From contig NZ_BCUX01000009.1 in NCBI RefSeq assembly GCF_001591445.1, positions 1 to 64,000 on the forward strand: 64,000 bases of DNA, read 5' to 3'. Both the position numbers and the translations under genes were made by a program. Source of the DNA: Neobacillus drentensis NBRC 102427. GTDB lineage: Bacteria > Bacillota > Bacilli > Bacillales > Cytobacillaceae. Positions within the stretch are counted from its first letter, which is position 1, and each line of letters starts with the position of its first letter. The notes beneath the pieces were generated by a model. That model was not told the origin of the DNA and searched no databases. It saw only the letters and a program-made list of their open reading frames with translations. Positions 1 through 9,493 of this stretch are shown here, piece by piece.

Positions 1-43
1 TCTCACAAGTAAACCCGTTAGTCATTAGACCGGTTCTTTGCTT

Positions 44-1159
44 TTATACAAATTGAAATGGATCTGTATTTACTTCTGAAGGAAAAATCTCTACTTCATA
101 ACCCGACTCTACGCACATCTTTTGTAATGTTGCTGTCAGGCCCTTTTTCATTACCTTTTCGACATTATGACCAGGATCAATCATATTCAAGCCCTGCATC
201 TGCGCATCATGGGCTGTGTGATAATAAATATCTCCTGTAACATAAACATCTGCCCCTTGAAACTTGGCATTCATGAAGTATTTATTGCCATCTCCGCCTA
301 AAACTGCTGCTTTTTTAATTTTAGTACTTAAATCACCCACGACACGGACATTTGAAACTTCAAATGCTGTTTTCACTCTTTCCGCAAATTCTCCTAATGT
401 CATTTCTGGAACTTTCCCGATACGGCCAAGACCGAGCACATCTCCTGTGTTCTCAAGCGGGTAGATATCATAGGCCACTTCTTCATATGGATGCGCTTTG
501 ATCATCGCAGTAATCGTCTTCTTTAGAAGCGGTTCCGGAACAATGGTCTCAAGTCTCACTTCTTCTACTTCTTCTAACATGCCTGCCTCTCCAAGAAAAG
601 GATTGGTATTTTCACCAGGCAAGAATCTCCCGGTCCCTTTGGCGGAGAATGAACACTGGCTGTAGTTTCCAATAAATCCTGCTCCTGCCTCTCCAAGGAC
701 TTTTCTAATAACTTCCGCGTGGCTAACTGGTACAAACACAACTAATTTCTTTAGCTTTGTATTAAAAGTAGGCACCAGTACCTCTGCATCTTGCAGCTCT
801 AGAGCATTTGCAAGAAGGTCATTTACCCCGCCTTTTGCAACATCAAGGTTTGTATGGGCTGCGTAAACAGCAATATCGTGCTTTACTAATTTTTCGAGCA
901 TTTTCCCTTGAACCGTATCAGTTAGTAAATTCTTAAGAGGACGATAAATAATCGGATGATGGGCGATAATGAGTTGAACATTTTTTTCAATTGCCTCATC
1001 AATTACATTCTCCAGAACATCAAGGGCAATCATTATTCGTTCAACTTTTTTATTTAAGCGGCCAATTTGTAAGCCAATTTTATCCCCTTCCATCGCTAAA
1101 CCTTTGGGTGAAAACTGTTCAAATAAGTGAATAATTTCGTGACCATTAGGAATCTTCAA
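44..1159 (-). CDS. yqfO: Nif3-like dinuclear metal centre protein (YqfO family)
   Basis: A 371-residue protein of the Nif3/YqfO family, the long Bacillus form in which a PII-like/CutA-like insert (about residues 130-230) separates the two halves of the Nif3 fold. The metal-ligand motifs are visible: 'AHHPI' and 'AHTNLD' in the N-terminal half, and 'GD..YHTAHDAQ' with 'DPGHNVE' near the C-terminus. Homologues form hexameric toroids. In related bacteria a role with TrmK or in GTP cyclohydrolase-like chemistry has been proposed, but the biochemical function is unsettled. It overlaps the end of trmK by 14 bases, so the two are translationally coupled. The start is the ATG beginning MKIPNG, which aligns with the B. 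subtilis N-terminus. Confidence 0.95.
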   Translation of the reverse strand: MKIPNGHEIIHLFEQFSPKGLAMEGDKIGLQIGRLNKKVERIMIALDVLENVIDEAIEKNVQLIIAHHPIIYRPLKNLLTDTVQGKMLEKLVKHDIAVYAAHTNLDVAKGGVNDLLANALELQDAEVLVPTFNTKLKKLVVFVPVSHAEVIRKVLGEAGAGFIGNYSQCSFSAKGTGRFLPGENTNPFLGEAGMLEEVEEVRLETIVPEPLLKKTITAMIKAHPYEEVAYDIYPLENTGDVLGLGRIGKVPEMTLGEFAERVKTAFEVSNVRVVGDLSTKIKKAAVLGGDGNKYFMNAKFQGADVYVTGDIYYHTAHDAQMQGLNMIDPGHNVEKVMKKGLTATLQKMCVESGYEVEIFPSEVNTDPFQFV

Positions 1160-1865
1160 TCTTAAGAGCCTCCTCTACCAGCTTAATTTTAGCGATGATC
1201 TCTTGCCTTTTATTATTCGTTTCAGACGAATGGGCTGCACCTTCAAGTGCCTCAAAAATACGCAACCAATTTTTCATTTCTGCTGTCCACTTTTTCTTAA
1301 AAGTCTGATCTTGCTTTTGTACAAGAAATGGCCCCAATAACAGTCCCATATCAAGATTTTTTTTATAGGGCCTATGAGGGTCGCCCCTTTCACTAATCAA
1401 AATCTCATAGATTTTTCCATCTTCCTCGAGTATTTCTTCGCCAATAAGTTCCCAGTTATTTTCAATCAGCCATTTCCTGATTGAAATCGCACTAATATTG
1501 GGTTGCAAGACAAGACGCTTGACCGAGGCCAGCTTATCTTTACCATTATCTAATATACTTGCGATTAAGGCTCCGCCCATTCCCGCAATTGTAATACAAT
1601 CGACTTCTCCCTGCTCAATAACTTCCAGTCCATCACCCAATCTTACGGAAATAACCCCTGCTAACCCTTCTGCTAATACATTCTTCTCAGCCGACTGAAA
1701 GGGACCCTTGGCTACTTCACCAGCAATAGCAAATGGTAATCCTTCGTTTTTAGCTAAGTAACAAGGTAAATAGGCATGGTCTGAGCCAATATCTGCAAGT
1801 CTTGCATCTTTCGGAACATATTTAGAAACCGCAGCTAATCTTGCTGACAATTTATCTGTATTCAA
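1146..1865 (-). CDS. trmK: tRNA (adenine22-N1)-methyltransferase TrmK
   Basis: SAM-dependent methyltransferase that makes m1A22 in tRNA. The SAM-binding motif I is seen as 'LADIGSDHAYLP' near residue 25, followed by 'AGEV..GPFQSA', 'RLGDGLEV' and the motif IV-like 'ITIAGMGGALI'. The C-terminal part is a helical coiled-coil extension, as in the B. subtilis enzyme. I favour the TTG start at 1865 (LNTDKLSARL, matching MNELKLSKRL in B. subtilis), preceded by a GTGGTGG ribosome-binding stretch. An in-frame GTG at 1877 is the alternative. The gene sits upstream of, and overlaps, yqfO. Confidence 0.95.
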   Translation of the reverse strand: MNTDKLSARLAAVSKYVPKDARLADIGSDHAYLPCYLAKNEGLPFAIAGEVAKGPFQSAEKNVLAEGLAGVISVRLGDGLEVIEQGEVDCITIAGMGGALIASILDNGKDKLASVKRLVLQPNISAISIRKWLIENNWELIGEEILEEDGKIYEILISERGDPHRPYKKNLDMGLLLGPFLVQKQDQTFKKKWTAEMKNWLRIFEALEGAAHSSETNNKRQEIIAKIKLVEEALKIEDS

Positions 1866-1903
1866 TCCAACCACCACTTTTATATGTAATTTACTAAGTA
1901 TAA

Positions 1904-1935
1904 AAAAAGTCCTTTACTAATGCAAAGGACTTTTT
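1904..1935 (-). terminator. Intrinsic terminator after cccA
   Basis: A 12-bp inverted repeat, AAAAAGTCCTTT / AAAGGACTTTTT, with an 8-base loop lies just past the cccA stop codon. The minus-strand transcript ends in a U-run, so it separates cccA from trmK. Confidence 0.85.
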
Positions 1936-1939
1936 CTAA

Positions 1940-2305
1940 TTATTTTAGTGTAGCTAACCAATCTGCCATCGCAGCAGCTTGTTCTTCTTTAACAAGACCT
2001 GCTGGCATGCCTGTACCTTTACCTTTTGTAACGATGGTCATAAGTTCTTCCTTAGAATACTTACTGCCCACACCTTTTAATTTAGGTCCTACTACCCCTT
2101 GATACTGATCGCCATGACAGCCAATACACGATTGCTTGTAAATGTCTTCTGGCTTAGATGCGGCAACCTCTGTTTTCTCATTGCCAGCTCCTTTTTCCTT
2201 AGCAACTTCTTTCATATCGCCAAGGCCTTTGAAAGACAAAATTAGAATTAGCACAATTCCAAAAGCCATGATGAGAATGTAAGGAATAACCGGATTTCGC
2301 TTCAT
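1940..2305 (-). CDS. cccA: Membrane-anchored cytochrome c550
   Basis: A 121-residue cytochrome with one N-terminal membrane anchor (about residues 7-25), a Lys/Glu/Ala-rich linker and a C-terminal class I cytochrome c domain. The haem-binding CIGCH motif is at residues 60-64, and Met100 in 'GTGMPAGL' is the likely sixth iron ligand. It carries electrons on the outside of the membrane between the bc-type complex and terminal oxidase. The ATG at 2305 follows a strong AAGGGAGG site. It has the same position next to sigA as in B. subtilis and its own terminator, so it appears monocistronic. Confidence 0.96.
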   Translation of the reverse strand: MKRNPVIPYILIMAFGIVLILILSFKGLGDMKEVAKEKGAGNEKTEVAASKPEDIYKQSCIGCHGDQYQGVVGPKLKGVGSKYSKEELMTIVTKGKGTGMPAGLVKEEQAAAMADWLATLK

Positions 2306-2654
2306 GATATAACCTCCCTTATGTACGAACGTCTGTTAATTAATAAATATAGTCTACAAACAACTACTATTTTACTTGAAAATGAACAGAAGGAAAAGCC
2401 CTAAACTTATTTTATCACTATAATCTTAATAAAAAAAGTTGTATTAGCGCCTGAAGCGGAATTCATCAATCTGGTTTAACATGAAGAAAACAAATTAAAT
2501 TAAAATGCCTATTTGCAAAATTAGAGACAATTCAGTAAAATGGATTCAAATAGAGAAAGTGCTTACATTTACTAAATTGGTCCAAATGCTATACTCTTTT
2601 AAGAAGCAAAAATAGCCTACTTCAGTTATGAAATAGACTATTCAAGCAAATATT
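2306..2654. other. Intergenic region between sigA and cccA
   Basis: Very AT-rich, 349 bases. It must hold the cccA promoter (minus strand) near 2340-2400, though no clean -35/-10 pair stands out. The end next to sigA carries the terminator listed separately. No coding sequence was seen on either strand. Confidence 0.6.
2607..2642 (-). terminator. Terminator of the dnaG-sigA operon
   Basis: An inverted repeat AATAGTCTATTTC / GAAGTAGGCTATT on the minus strand, about 10 bases past the sigA stop codon, followed by a T-run. One G-U pair and a bulge are tolerated in the stem. Confidence 0.75.
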
Positions 2655-3782
2655 TTATTCTAAGAAATCCTTTAATCGTTTGCTGCGACTAGGATGACGT
2701 AACTTACGCAATGCCTTTGCTTCAATTTGACGAATACGCTCACGAGTAACACCGAAGACTTTTCCTACCTCTTCGAGTGTACGAGTACGGCCATCATCCA
2801 GTCCAAAACGGAGGCGAAGGACATTTTCTTCCCTATCTGTCAAAGTATCCAAGACATCTTCAAGCTGCTCTTTTAATAATTCATAAGCAGCATGCTCTGA
2901 TGGTGAGGTTGCATCCTGATCTTCAATAAAATCCCCGAGGTGGGAATCATCCTCTTCACCAATAGGTGTTTCCAGTGATACAGGCTCTTGGGCAATTTTC
3001 AATATTTCTCTAACTTTATCAGGCGTTAAATCCATATCTTCACCAATTTCTTCCGGTGTTGGCTCGCGGCCAAGATCCTGAAGTAGTTGACGTTGAACAC
3101 GAATTAGTTTGTTTATGGTTTCAACCATATGCACAGGAATACGGATGGTCCTTGCTTGGTCTGCAATCGCACGTGTAATTGCTTGGCGGATCCACCATGT
3201 TGCATAGGTACTAAATTTAAAGCCTTTTCGATAATCGAACTTCTCAACAGCTTTGATCAGACCCATATTACCCTCTTGAATAAGGTCAAGAAACAGCATT
3301 CCACGACCTACGTAGCGTTTTGCAATACTTACTACAAGTCGGAGGTTTGCTTCAGCAAGACGTCGTTTTGCTTCTTCGTCGCCCGCTTCAATTCGGTTAG
3401 CCAGTTTAATTTCTTCTTCAGCAGAAAGCAAATCAACACGACCGATTTCTTTTAAGTACATACGAACCGGATCATTAATCTTAACCCCGGGTGGGACGCT
3501 TAGATCATTTAGATCAAATTCATCATCATCACCTTTAGCTATTTGCTTAGGATTTGGATCTTCTTCACTTTCACCAACTAATTCAATACCTTGATCACCG
3601 AGGAACTCGTAAAATTCGTCCATTTGGTGTGAGTCTAATTCAAAATTAGCCAATTTCTCAGCAATATCATCATAGGCAAGGACGCCGGTTTTTTTACCCA
3701 GTGCCGTTAACTGGTCTTTCACTTGTTCAAAAGTGAATTCATTCTCCACTTCTTTTGAACGGGCTTGTTTTTCAGCAGCCAT
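2655..3782 (-). CDS. sigA: RNA polymerase primary sigma factor SigA (RpoD)
   Basis: Housekeeping sigma-70, 375 residues from the ATG at 3782, which follows AGGAGGGGCAC. An upstream in-frame ATG at 3806 would overlap that site. Region 1.1 is present (residues about 15-75). Region 2 is recognisable by '[20 protein letters not shown]' and '[14 protein letters not shown]' (core binding, -10 recognition). Region 3 is '[16 protein letters not shown]', and region 4 contains the helix-turn-helix '[19 protein letters not shown]'. The last 20 residues match B. subtilis SigA. It follows dnaG by 41 bases, the classic macromolecular-synthesis operon without rpsU, which here lies 17 kb away. Confidence 0.99.
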   Translation of the reverse strand: MAAEKQARSKEVENEFTFEQVKDQLTALGKKTGVLAYDDIAEKLANFELDSHQMDEFYEFLGDQGIELVGESEEDPNPKQIAKGDDDEFDLNDLSVPPGVKINDPVRMYLKEIGRVDLLSAEEEIKLANRIEAGDEEAKRRLAEANLRLVVSIAKRYVGRGMLFLDLIQEGNMGLIKAVEKFDYRKGFKFSTYATWWIRQAITRAIADQARTIRIPVHMVETINKLIRVQRQLLQDLGREPTPEEIGEDMDLTPDKVREILKIAQEPVSLETPIGEEDDSHLGDFIEDQDATSPSEHAAYELLKEQLEDVLDTLTDREENVLRLRFGLDDGRTRTLEEVGKVFGVTRERIRQIEAKALRKLRHPSRSKRLKDFLE

Positions 3783-3823
3783 ATGTGCCCCTCCTTCCAA
3801 AATCAAAGACAGTAAAATGAAAT

Positions 3824-5632
3824 CTATAGAGATTTACGCAATTGAATGATTTCCATTGCAATTGCAGCAGCTTTGCCATGATCACTTTGTCGCTCCGCTT
3901 CTTTTAGTTCCACTTCTTTTTCTTTTATCTTTAACAATTTTTGATAATTCAACACCTGTTTGATATAATCAGTTAATTCTTGACTGCTTAGCTCGTCGTT
4001 TATAGACATCATTTCAATATTAGCAACCATTCTTCTAAGATTATCATCTTGAATATAAGATAAAAACGTACTTGAATCAGGTTCGAGATGATCCTCATAA
4101 AATCCTAACAGATAAGTTATTATTGCCTGATGTTCATCGATATTAAACGTGTTTCCCTGTAATAAATCTTGAACTTTATAAGCAACATCTCGATCTTTTA
4201 GCATATGAGCGATTAATCGCCTTTCCGCTGTGTAATGTTTCGGTTTAAGCTCACTTTCTTTTTTAGGAATTACAATAGGTTTATTAACAGGCTGGTTTTT
4301 TCCGGAAGAATTTCTTTTATCAGCAAAGAACATCTGCTTTTGCTGCTGTTTTAATGCATCTAATGAAAGTGAAAACTCTGCTGCTAGCTGCCGCAAATAA
4401 TGATCTCTTTCAACCGCTTTATTCAAATTGCTAATTTCTTTAATTATCACTTCGATATAGGCAAGCCTATCTCCTTCTAGCTGAAGATTTTTACCTCTGC
4501 GAAAGTAGAGAAATTTGAACGCCATCCACGTTAGACTTGCACCGATAACTTCATTACGAAATTTTTCGGGGCCGTGCTTTTTTATATATTCATCGGGATC
4601 CATTCCATCTGGCATCATCGCAACTTTTAACTGAAAACCTGCATTATTGAGATGATTCCCAGCTCGAAAAGCAGCCTCAATTCCAGCCTTATCTGAATCG
4701 TAGCAGATGGTTACGGATTGGACACTCTGCCTTAAAAGGGCTATATGTTCATCTGTCAAGGATGTCCCCATCGTGGCAATGCCATTTTCCACACCCGAAC
4801 GCTCTGCGGATATGACATCAGCAAATCCTTCCAATAAAACAGCATATTGCAATTTTTTTAAACTTGGCTTGGCATTATGATAATTATATAAAATTTTACT
4901 TTTATTAAAGATTGGCGTTTCAGGACTATTTAGATATTTGGGCTCTTCGGCCCCTAGTGATCTGCCTGAAAAAGCAATCGTATTACCATTTCGGTCAAAA
5001 ATTGGAAACATAATCCGATCCCTAAATCGATCGAAGTAAGACCCATCCCTTTCACGTTTGATAATTAATCCGGCTTTCTCCATCCATTCAGGCGGGAAAT
5101 CTCTTTTAGACAGAAATTTATAAACAAAATCCCATGAATTTAGGGAATACCCAATTTGAAATTTATCAATCGATTCTCTTGTAAATCCTCGGCTTAGCAG
5201 ATACTCCAAAGCATGCTCGCCTTCTTTTGTATTTACAAGCAAGTGATGGTAAAATTTCTGTAATAGCTCATGAGCCCCCAGAAAAGCTTGGTGCTCTTTA
5301 GAAACCTTTTTCTCACCATGCCCCCCAGGTAAATTAATTTCAAGGTCAATATTTACCTTTGAAGCTAGTTTAAGGGCTGCTTCCTGAAAGGAAATACCTT
5401 CAAGTTCCATTAAAAAAGAAAAAACATTACCGCCAGCGCCACAGCCAAAACAATGGAAAATTTGTTTATCAATTGATACTGAAAATGATGGGGTACTTTC
5501 TCCATGGAATGGACATAATCCGAAGTAATTTCGCCCCTGTTTTTTCAGTTGAACATAATCGCTGATTACTTCGACAATATCAACAGCCTGACGAATTTGA
5601 TCAATCTTTTCTTCGGCAATGCGCTCTGCCAT
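3824..5632 (-). CDS. dnaG: DNA primase DnaG
   Basis: A 602-residue primase that makes RNA primers at the replication fork with DnaC/DnaB-type helicase. The N-terminal zinc ribbon is intact: Cys40, His43, Cys61 and Cys64 in 'CPFH...HCFGC'. The TOPRIM domain follows, with '[12 protein letters not shown]' supplying the conserved Glu and '[12 protein letters not shown]' the DxD. The C-terminal helicase-binding domain, after a low-conservation linker near residue 430, begins '[15 protein letters not shown]'. Length and motifs match the family. It is the first surviving gene of the operon, because the gene that normally precedes it here (yqxD) is broken. Confidence 0.99.
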   Translation of the reverse strand: MAERIAEEKIDQIRQAVDIVEVISDYVQLKKQGRNYFGLCPFHGESTPSFSVSIDKQIFHCFGCGAGGNVFSFLMELEGISFQEAALKLASKVNIDLEINLPGGHGEKKVSKEHQAFLGAHELLQKFYHHLLVNTKEGEHALEYLLSRGFTRESIDKFQIGYSLNSWDFVYKFLSKRDFPPEWMEKAGLIIKRERDGSYFDRFRDRIMFPIFDRNGNTIAFSGRSLGAEEPKYLNSPETPIFNKSKILYNYHNAKPSLKKLQYAVLLEGFADVISAERSGVENGIATMGTSLTDEHIALLRQSVQSVTICYDSDKAGIEAAFRAGNHLNNAGFQLKVAMMPDGMDPDEYIKKHGPEKFRNEVIGASLTWMAFKFLYFRRGKNLQLEGDRLAYIEVIIKEISNLNKAVERDHYLRQLAAEFSLSLDALKQQQKQMFFADKRNSSGKNQPVNKPIVIPKKESELKPKHYTAERRLIAHMLKDRDVAYKVQDLLQGNTFNIDEHQAIITYLLGFYEDHLEPDSSTFLSYIQDDNLRRMVANIEMMSINDELSSQELTDYIKQVLNYQKLLKIKEKEVELKEAERQSDHGKAAAIAMEIIQLRKSL

Positions 5633-5676
5633 GAAAACAACTCCATTTGTACTATCAGGTATTCGGCAGGCAATCT

Positions 5677-5950
5677 TTAAATTCCTGCAAATTTCGACAA
5701 AATTTTTGTTAATTCTGGCGTAATCTTAATCGATCTTCGATTTTGATACGGTTTTGGTCCTTTCCCGTTAGATCTACCTTCCCATCGTCACCATATTTTC
5801 AGTTTACATATGTAGAATTTTCTTCTTTCATATGGTAATCCAAGGAAGCGACAAAGAGAGAAAAAGTAGTACCTAACTTGGATACTATTTCGACAATCTC
5901 TGCCCCGGGCATGAATCCGCATCGACATAAATAGTCGGATTGCCTTTCAC
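5677..5950 (-). pseudogene. yqxD: Decayed yqxD (YaiI/DUF188 family)
   Basis: Three separate frames together spell a YqxD/YaiI protein. From a GTG at 5950 the sequence reads 'GNPTIYVDADSCP' (family DADACP motif). A shift after about 5908 gives 'AEIVEIVSKLGTTFSLFVAS', then '..ENSTYVN' and a TGA. A third frame gives 'GKGPKPYQNRRSIK' and 'ELTKILSKFAGI' with a stop at 5677. The middle of the domain (the TQD and SPRG motifs, roughly 60 residues) is missing. The gene sits exactly where B. subtilis has intact yqxD upstream of dnaG. Frameshift plus internal deletion make it non-functional. No coding sequence was seen in the remaining AT-rich stretch 5951-6191. Confidence 0.85.
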
Positions 5951-6191
5951 ATAAGTATTAATTCTACATCTCTCCGCATATTCCTTCTTTAAGTAATAAC
6001 TTTTATTAAAGGGTTTATGTCGAATTCTTTTTAGGGGGTCCCCTTGACATCTAACAATAAATAGTTTATTCGTTCACAAGCAAGTCTAAACCTAAAAAGA
6101 AATATTTTTATCACAATTTTTTATTATAGTACATTTATTATCATTTTACCATAACTTTTTATCATTATTATTCCACTTTCTATCAGTAGAA

Positions 6192-6217
6192 AACACATAA
6201 TCTAATGATTATGTGTT
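6192..6217 (-). terminator. Hairpin at the end of ppsR
   Basis: A perfect 11-bp inverted repeat AACACATAATC / GATTATGTGTT with a TAAT loop overlaps the ppsR stop codon. The minus-strand side is followed by TTTC only, so it is a weak intrinsic terminator or 3' end protector. Confidence 0.6.
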
Positions 6218-7025
6218 AAGGTCTCCCTTTATGAATATAATTTAGGATAACATTTGCCGTTTCTTCCACGGCTTTATTGGTAACATCAATAACAGGACAA
6301 TTTATTTTCTCCACAATTTTTTCAAAAAAGATTAATTCTGCTTTAATCCGTTCAATATTGGCGTAACTGGCCTTATCATTTAATCCTAAGGAAATTAATC
6401 GTTCCTTTCTAATATTATTTAACTTTTCAGGGCTTATTTTCAAACCGAAGCATTTCTCGATTGGAACCCTATAAAGTTCTTCTGGCGGATCAACTTCTGG
6501 AACCAGCGGGACATTCGCAACCTTTAAACGTTTATGAGCTAGATACTGGGATAGTGGCGTCTTGGAAGTTCTTGATACACCAATTAAGACAATATCTGCT
6601 TTTAATATACCTCTTGGGTCACGACCATCATCATATTTTACGGCGAATTCAATCGCTTCTACTTTTTTAAAATAATCCTCATCTAACTTACGAACAAGGC
6701 CCGGCTCACAAAGAGGTGTCTTTCCACTGAAAACTTGAATCTGATCCATGATTGGACCAAGTAAATCAACGGCCAGAATCCCTTCCTTTTCCGTTCTTTC
6801 CTTGATGTATGTACGCATTTCAGGTTTGACAAGCGTAAAGGCAATCATAGCTTTATCCAGTAAAACAAGGGAAAGGACTTCATCAATATGCTCCTGATCC
6901 TCCACATAGGGAAATCTTTTTAGAGTCATCCCGGAGCCATTAAACTGGCTTATTGCTGCTTTGGTAACTAGTTCAGCTGTTTCCCCCACTGAATCAGATA
7001 CAACATAAATAATTGGTAAGCTCAT
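6216..7025 (-). CDS. ppsR: Pyruvate, water dikinase regulatory protein (PSRP-type kinase/phosphotransferase)
   Basis: A 269-residue DUF299 protein, the YqfL/PpsR family. Members reversibly phosphorylate a Thr of PEP synthase or pyruvate phosphate dikinase, using ADP for inactivation and Pi for reactivation. The family signature is complete: the N-terminal '[11 protein letters not shown]' and the nucleotide-binding loop '[11 protein letters not shown]' at about residues 149-159, followed by '[14 protein letters not shown]'. It is paired with ccpN as in B. subtilis, where the two were linked genetically in gluconeogenic control. A gap of 40 bases separates the two genes. Confidence 0.96.
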   Translation of the reverse strand: MSLPIIYVVSDSVGETAELVTKAAISQFNGSGMTLKRFPYVEDQEHIDEVLSLVLLDKAMIAFTLVKPEMRTYIKERTEKEGILAVDLLGPIMDQIQVFSGKTPLCEPGLVRKLDEDYFKKVEAIEFAVKYDDGRDPRGILKADIVLIGVSRTSKTPLSQYLAHKRLKVANVPLVPEVDPPEELYRVPIEKCFGLKISPEKLNNIRKERLISLGLNDKASYANIERIKAELIFFEKIVEKINCPVIDVTNKAVEETANVILNYIHKGRP

Positions 7026-7065
7026 TCTCCCTCAACAACCCCTCTTCAAGTTAACTTTCCGTTTG

Positions 7066-7686
7066 TTACTCATCACCAAGTGCCACAAAGGCCTTTGTAA
7101 TGTTAGTCTTCGTTAATCGCCCAATAACCTCATATCCATTTTCTGTTTTTCGAACAATTGGCAGAGCATCAATTTGTTTTTCAATTAATTTTTTGGCGAT
7201 ATCAATCAATAAATCATCCCGTTCACACATAGTAATATTTGGCATTCTGGTCATAATAATATTGACAGGAATGGAGGTAAGCTCTTGCTTCCCTATACTT
7301 GCCCTAAGCAAATCTTTCCTTGAAAGTACTCCAACAAGAATGGTATTTTGATCCACTACAAATAATGTTCCCACATCCTCAAGGAACATGGTACAAATGG
7401 CATCGTAAACGGAGATATTTTCATTCACTACTACAGGAATGGATTGATAATCCTTTACATATATTTTTTGTAGATTTTCGGTCAACAGCTGAGTTCCGGA
7501 TTTTCCAGTATAAAAATAACCGACGCGCGGTCTTGCATCTAAAAAGCCTGCCATTGTCAATATTGCAAGATCTGGCCTTAATGTGGCTCTGGTCAAACCT
7601 AATTGATCTGCAATATGTTCCCCGGTTATTGGCCCATTTTCTTTTACAATTTGTAAAATATGTTCTTGCCGTTTGGTCAGTTCGAT
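7066..7686 (-). CDS. ccpN: CcpN-type CBS-domain transcriptional repressor, probable non-AUG start
   Basis: Repressor of gluconeogenic genes (gapB, pckA in B. subtilis), with an N-terminal winged helix and two CBS domains. The CBS part is clear ('TLFVVDQNTILVGVLSRKDLL', 'IIMTRMPNITM', 'QIDALPIVRK'). The first ATG/GTG/TTG start in frame is a TTG at 7596, which would delete the DNA-binding helix-turn-helix. Yet the frame stays open upstream and encodes 'IELTKRQEHILQIVKENG' and 'ITGEHIADQLGLTRATL', the family's wHTH. An in-frame TGA at 7690-7692 lies two codons before ATC(7686). An AAAGGTGG site ends 8 bases before that ATC. A GTG at 7693 fits the ribosome site too but is in another frame. Either ATC (or CTG at 7680) starts translation, or bases were lost after the GTG. 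I give the ATC-started extent. Confidence 0.8.
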   Translation of the reverse strand: MELTKRQEHILQIVKENGPITGEHIADQLGLTRATLRPDLAILTMAGFLDARPRVGYFYTGKSGTQLLTENLQKIYVKDYQSIPVVVNENISVYDAICTMFLEDVGTLFVVDQNTILVGVLSRKDLLRASIGKQELTSIPVNIIMTRMPNITMCERDDLLIDIAKKLIEKQIDALPIVRKTENGYEVIGRLTKTNITKAFVALGDE

Positions 7687-7784
7687 AGTTCACACCACCT
7701 TTGTATTACTTTTAGAGGAGATTACCCACGACTTTTAAAAGTCATACTTATTAGGAATATTATATACTAATGAATGTATTAAGA

Positions 7785-7806
7785 AAACTCGCCAAATGGC
7801 GAGTTT
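7785..7806 (-). terminator. Terminator after glyQS
   Basis: A perfect 9-bp stem AAACTCGCC / GGCGAGTTT with an AAAT loop, 4 bases past the glyQS stop, followed on the minus strand by TTTTCTTAAT. It separates glyQS from ccpN. Confidence 0.85.
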
Positions 7807-7810
7807 CACA

Positions 7811-9193
7811 TTAAAACGTCATCTTTTCTTGTAAAAAGCTAACCAGTTCTTGGATTGGGATACGTTTTTGCTCCATTGTATCACGGTCCCGAACTGTAAC
7901 CATATGGTCTTCTTTAGAATCGAAATCAAAGGTGATACAATACGGTGTCCCGATTTCATCATGACGGCGATAGCGTTTGCCAATAGAACCTGATTCGTCA
8001 TAATCTACTGAAAAGTGCTTAGCTAAAGCAGCGAATACTTCACGTGCTTCTTCAGACAGCTTTTTCGATAATGGGAGGATTGCCGCCTTAAACGGGGCTA
8101 TGGCAGGATGAAAATGCATAACCGTTCTAGATGTACCATCTTCAAGCTGTTCCTCGTCATAGGCATCAATTAAGAAGGCTAACGTCACCCGATCAGCTCC
8201 TAAAGAAGGTTCGATACAGAATGGTACATACTTCTCATTTGTTTCAGGGTCAAGATAATGGAAATCCTCACCTGAATACTCCATATGCTGCTTCAAATCA
8301 TAATCAGTTCTTGAGGCAACACCCCAAAGTTCACCCCAGCCAAACGGGAACTTAAATTCAAAATCAGTAGTTGCATTACTATAATGTGATAGTTCATCTT
8401 CAGAGTGGTCCCGAAGTCGTAAATTTTCTTTGGTAAGACCTAAAGACATTAACCAGTTTTCAGCAAATTGTTTCCAATAATCAAACCATTTAAGCTCTTC
8501 ACCCGGTTTACAGAAAAATTCAAGTTCCATTTGTTCAAACTCTCTAGTCCGGAACGTAAAGTTACCTGGAGTTATTTCATTACGAAAACTTTTTCCAATT
8601 TGAGCAATACCAAACGGCATTTTCTTTCTCATCGTCCGCTGAACATTTTTAAAATTCACGAAAATACCTTGGGCTGTTTCAGGGCGAAGGAATATTTCAT
8701 TTGTACTTGATTCAGTTACCCCTTGGAAGGTTTTAAACATTAAATTAAACTGACGAATTCCTGTAAAATCATGACTGCCACAGTCAGGGCAGGCAATATT
8801 GTGTTCTTTAACCATTTCTTCCATTTTTTCAAATGGTAAGCCGTCAACAACCAATTCAATCCCTTTTTCATCAAGCGCATTTTCAATTAATTTATCGGCA
8901 CGATGACGTGCTTTACAATTTTTACAGTCGATCATTGGATCATTAAAGTTCCCAATATGTCCTGAAGCTTCCCATGTACGAGGATTCATCAGAATACTTG
9001 CATCTAAGCCAACATTGTACGGCGACTCTTGAACAAATTTTTTCCACCATGCCTGTTTAATATTATTTTTAAATTCAACTCCTAGTGGACCGTAATCCCA
9101 AGTATTAGCGAGTCCTCCGTAAATCTCTGATCCTGGAAAAATAAATCCTCTGTGCTTTGCATGTGAGACGATTTGTTCCATTGTTACTTTCAT
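7811..9193 (-). CDS. glyQS: Glycyl-tRNA synthetase, single-chain (GlyQS) type
   Basis: A 460-residue class II synthetase of the archaeal/eukaryotic-like homodimeric type, not the alpha2beta2 GlyQ/GlyS enzyme that B. subtilis has at the same locus. Seen: '[18 protein letters not shown]' at the N-terminus, 'CKARHRADK' and 'CPDCGSHDF' in the insertion, motif 2 '[22 protein letters not shown]', motif 3 '[13 protein letters not shown]' and a C-terminal anticodon-binding domain. It charges tRNA-Gly. It is preceded by a T-box leader, so expression should rise when uncharged tRNA-Gly accumulates. Confidence 0.98.
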   Translation of the reverse strand: MKVTMEQIVSHAKHRGFIFPGSEIYGGLANTWDYGPLGVEFKNNIKQAWWKKFVQESPYNVGLDASILMNPRTWEASGHIGNFNDPMIDCKNCKARHRADKLIENALDEKGIELVVDGLPFEKMEEMVKEHNIACPDCGSHDFTGIRQFNLMFKTFQGVTESSTNEIFLRPETAQGIFVNFKNVQRTMRKKMPFGIAQIGKSFRNEITPGNFTFRTREFEQMELEFFCKPGEELKWFDYWKQFAENWLMSLGLTKENLRLRDHSEDELSHYSNATTDFEFKFPFGWGELWGVASRTDYDLKQHMEYSGEDFHYLDPETNEKYVPFCIEPSLGADRVTLAFLIDAYDEEQLEDGTSRTVMHFHPAIAPFKAAILPLSKKLSEEAREVFAALAKHFSVDYDESGSIGKRYRRHDEIGTPYCITFDFDSKEDHMVTVRDRDTMEQKRIPIQELVSFLQEKMTF

Positions 9194-9232
9194 TGTAATT
9201 GCTCCTTTTAATAAATTTGCTTTCCAACAAAA

Positions 9233-9435
9233 AAACTCTCGTTCCTATGCTTATTAGCATAGGGACGAGAGTTACCCGCGGTTCCACCCTAATTGCTGTA
9301 AAAATACAGCCTCTTTAATCGTGTTATTTAACACATTAGCTTGCTCAGGAACGCCTTCCTTAGTGCCCTATACCCTAGCTTCCACCACCCTAGGTTCGCT
9401 TTTATAGAGATTACTAAGTACTCTTTTCCGTCAAT
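9233..9435 (-). promoter_or_regulatory. T-box riboswitch controlling glyQS
   Basis: The minus-strand leader carries the conserved T-box bulge sequence AGGGTGGAACCGCGGG (9290-9275), which pairs with the tRNA acceptor end. It is directly followed by an 18-bp-class terminator hairpin (9234-9273, loop TTATTA) with a T7 run, the competing structure to the antiterminator. Stem I begins near 9432 (GACGGAAAAGAGTAC, an AGTA/GA motif region). A GGC triplet inside 'AGGGCACTAAG' is a candidate glycine specifier, but I could not verify its placement in the specifier loop. Confidence 0.95.
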
Positions 9436-9456
9436 GCAAATATTTTATTAAAGAAA

Positions 9457-9485
9457 ATAATAGCGAAAACTCCAAACATTGTCAA
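9457..9485 (-). promoter_or_regulatory. Sigma-A promoter of the glyQS T-box transcript
   Basis: A near-perfect vegetative promoter on the minus strand: -35 TTGACA (9485-9480), 17-base spacer, -10 TATTAT (9462-9457), about 20 bases upstream of stem I of the T-box. Confidence 0.88.
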
Positions 9486-9493
9486 CTGGTCAA

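Noticed and set aside
6043-6072. Plus-strand TTGACA with a possible TATTCG -10
   Set aside because: The -10 is poor and the promoter would point into the antisense strand of ppsR with no plus-strand gene nearby.
7421-7693. A 90-codon minus-strand frame starting at GTG 7693 with a good ribosome site
   Set aside because: After the first codons it is out of frame with the conserved CcpN sequence and gives a low-complexity Arg/Cys-rich product. It is the shifted frame of ccpN, not a separate gene.
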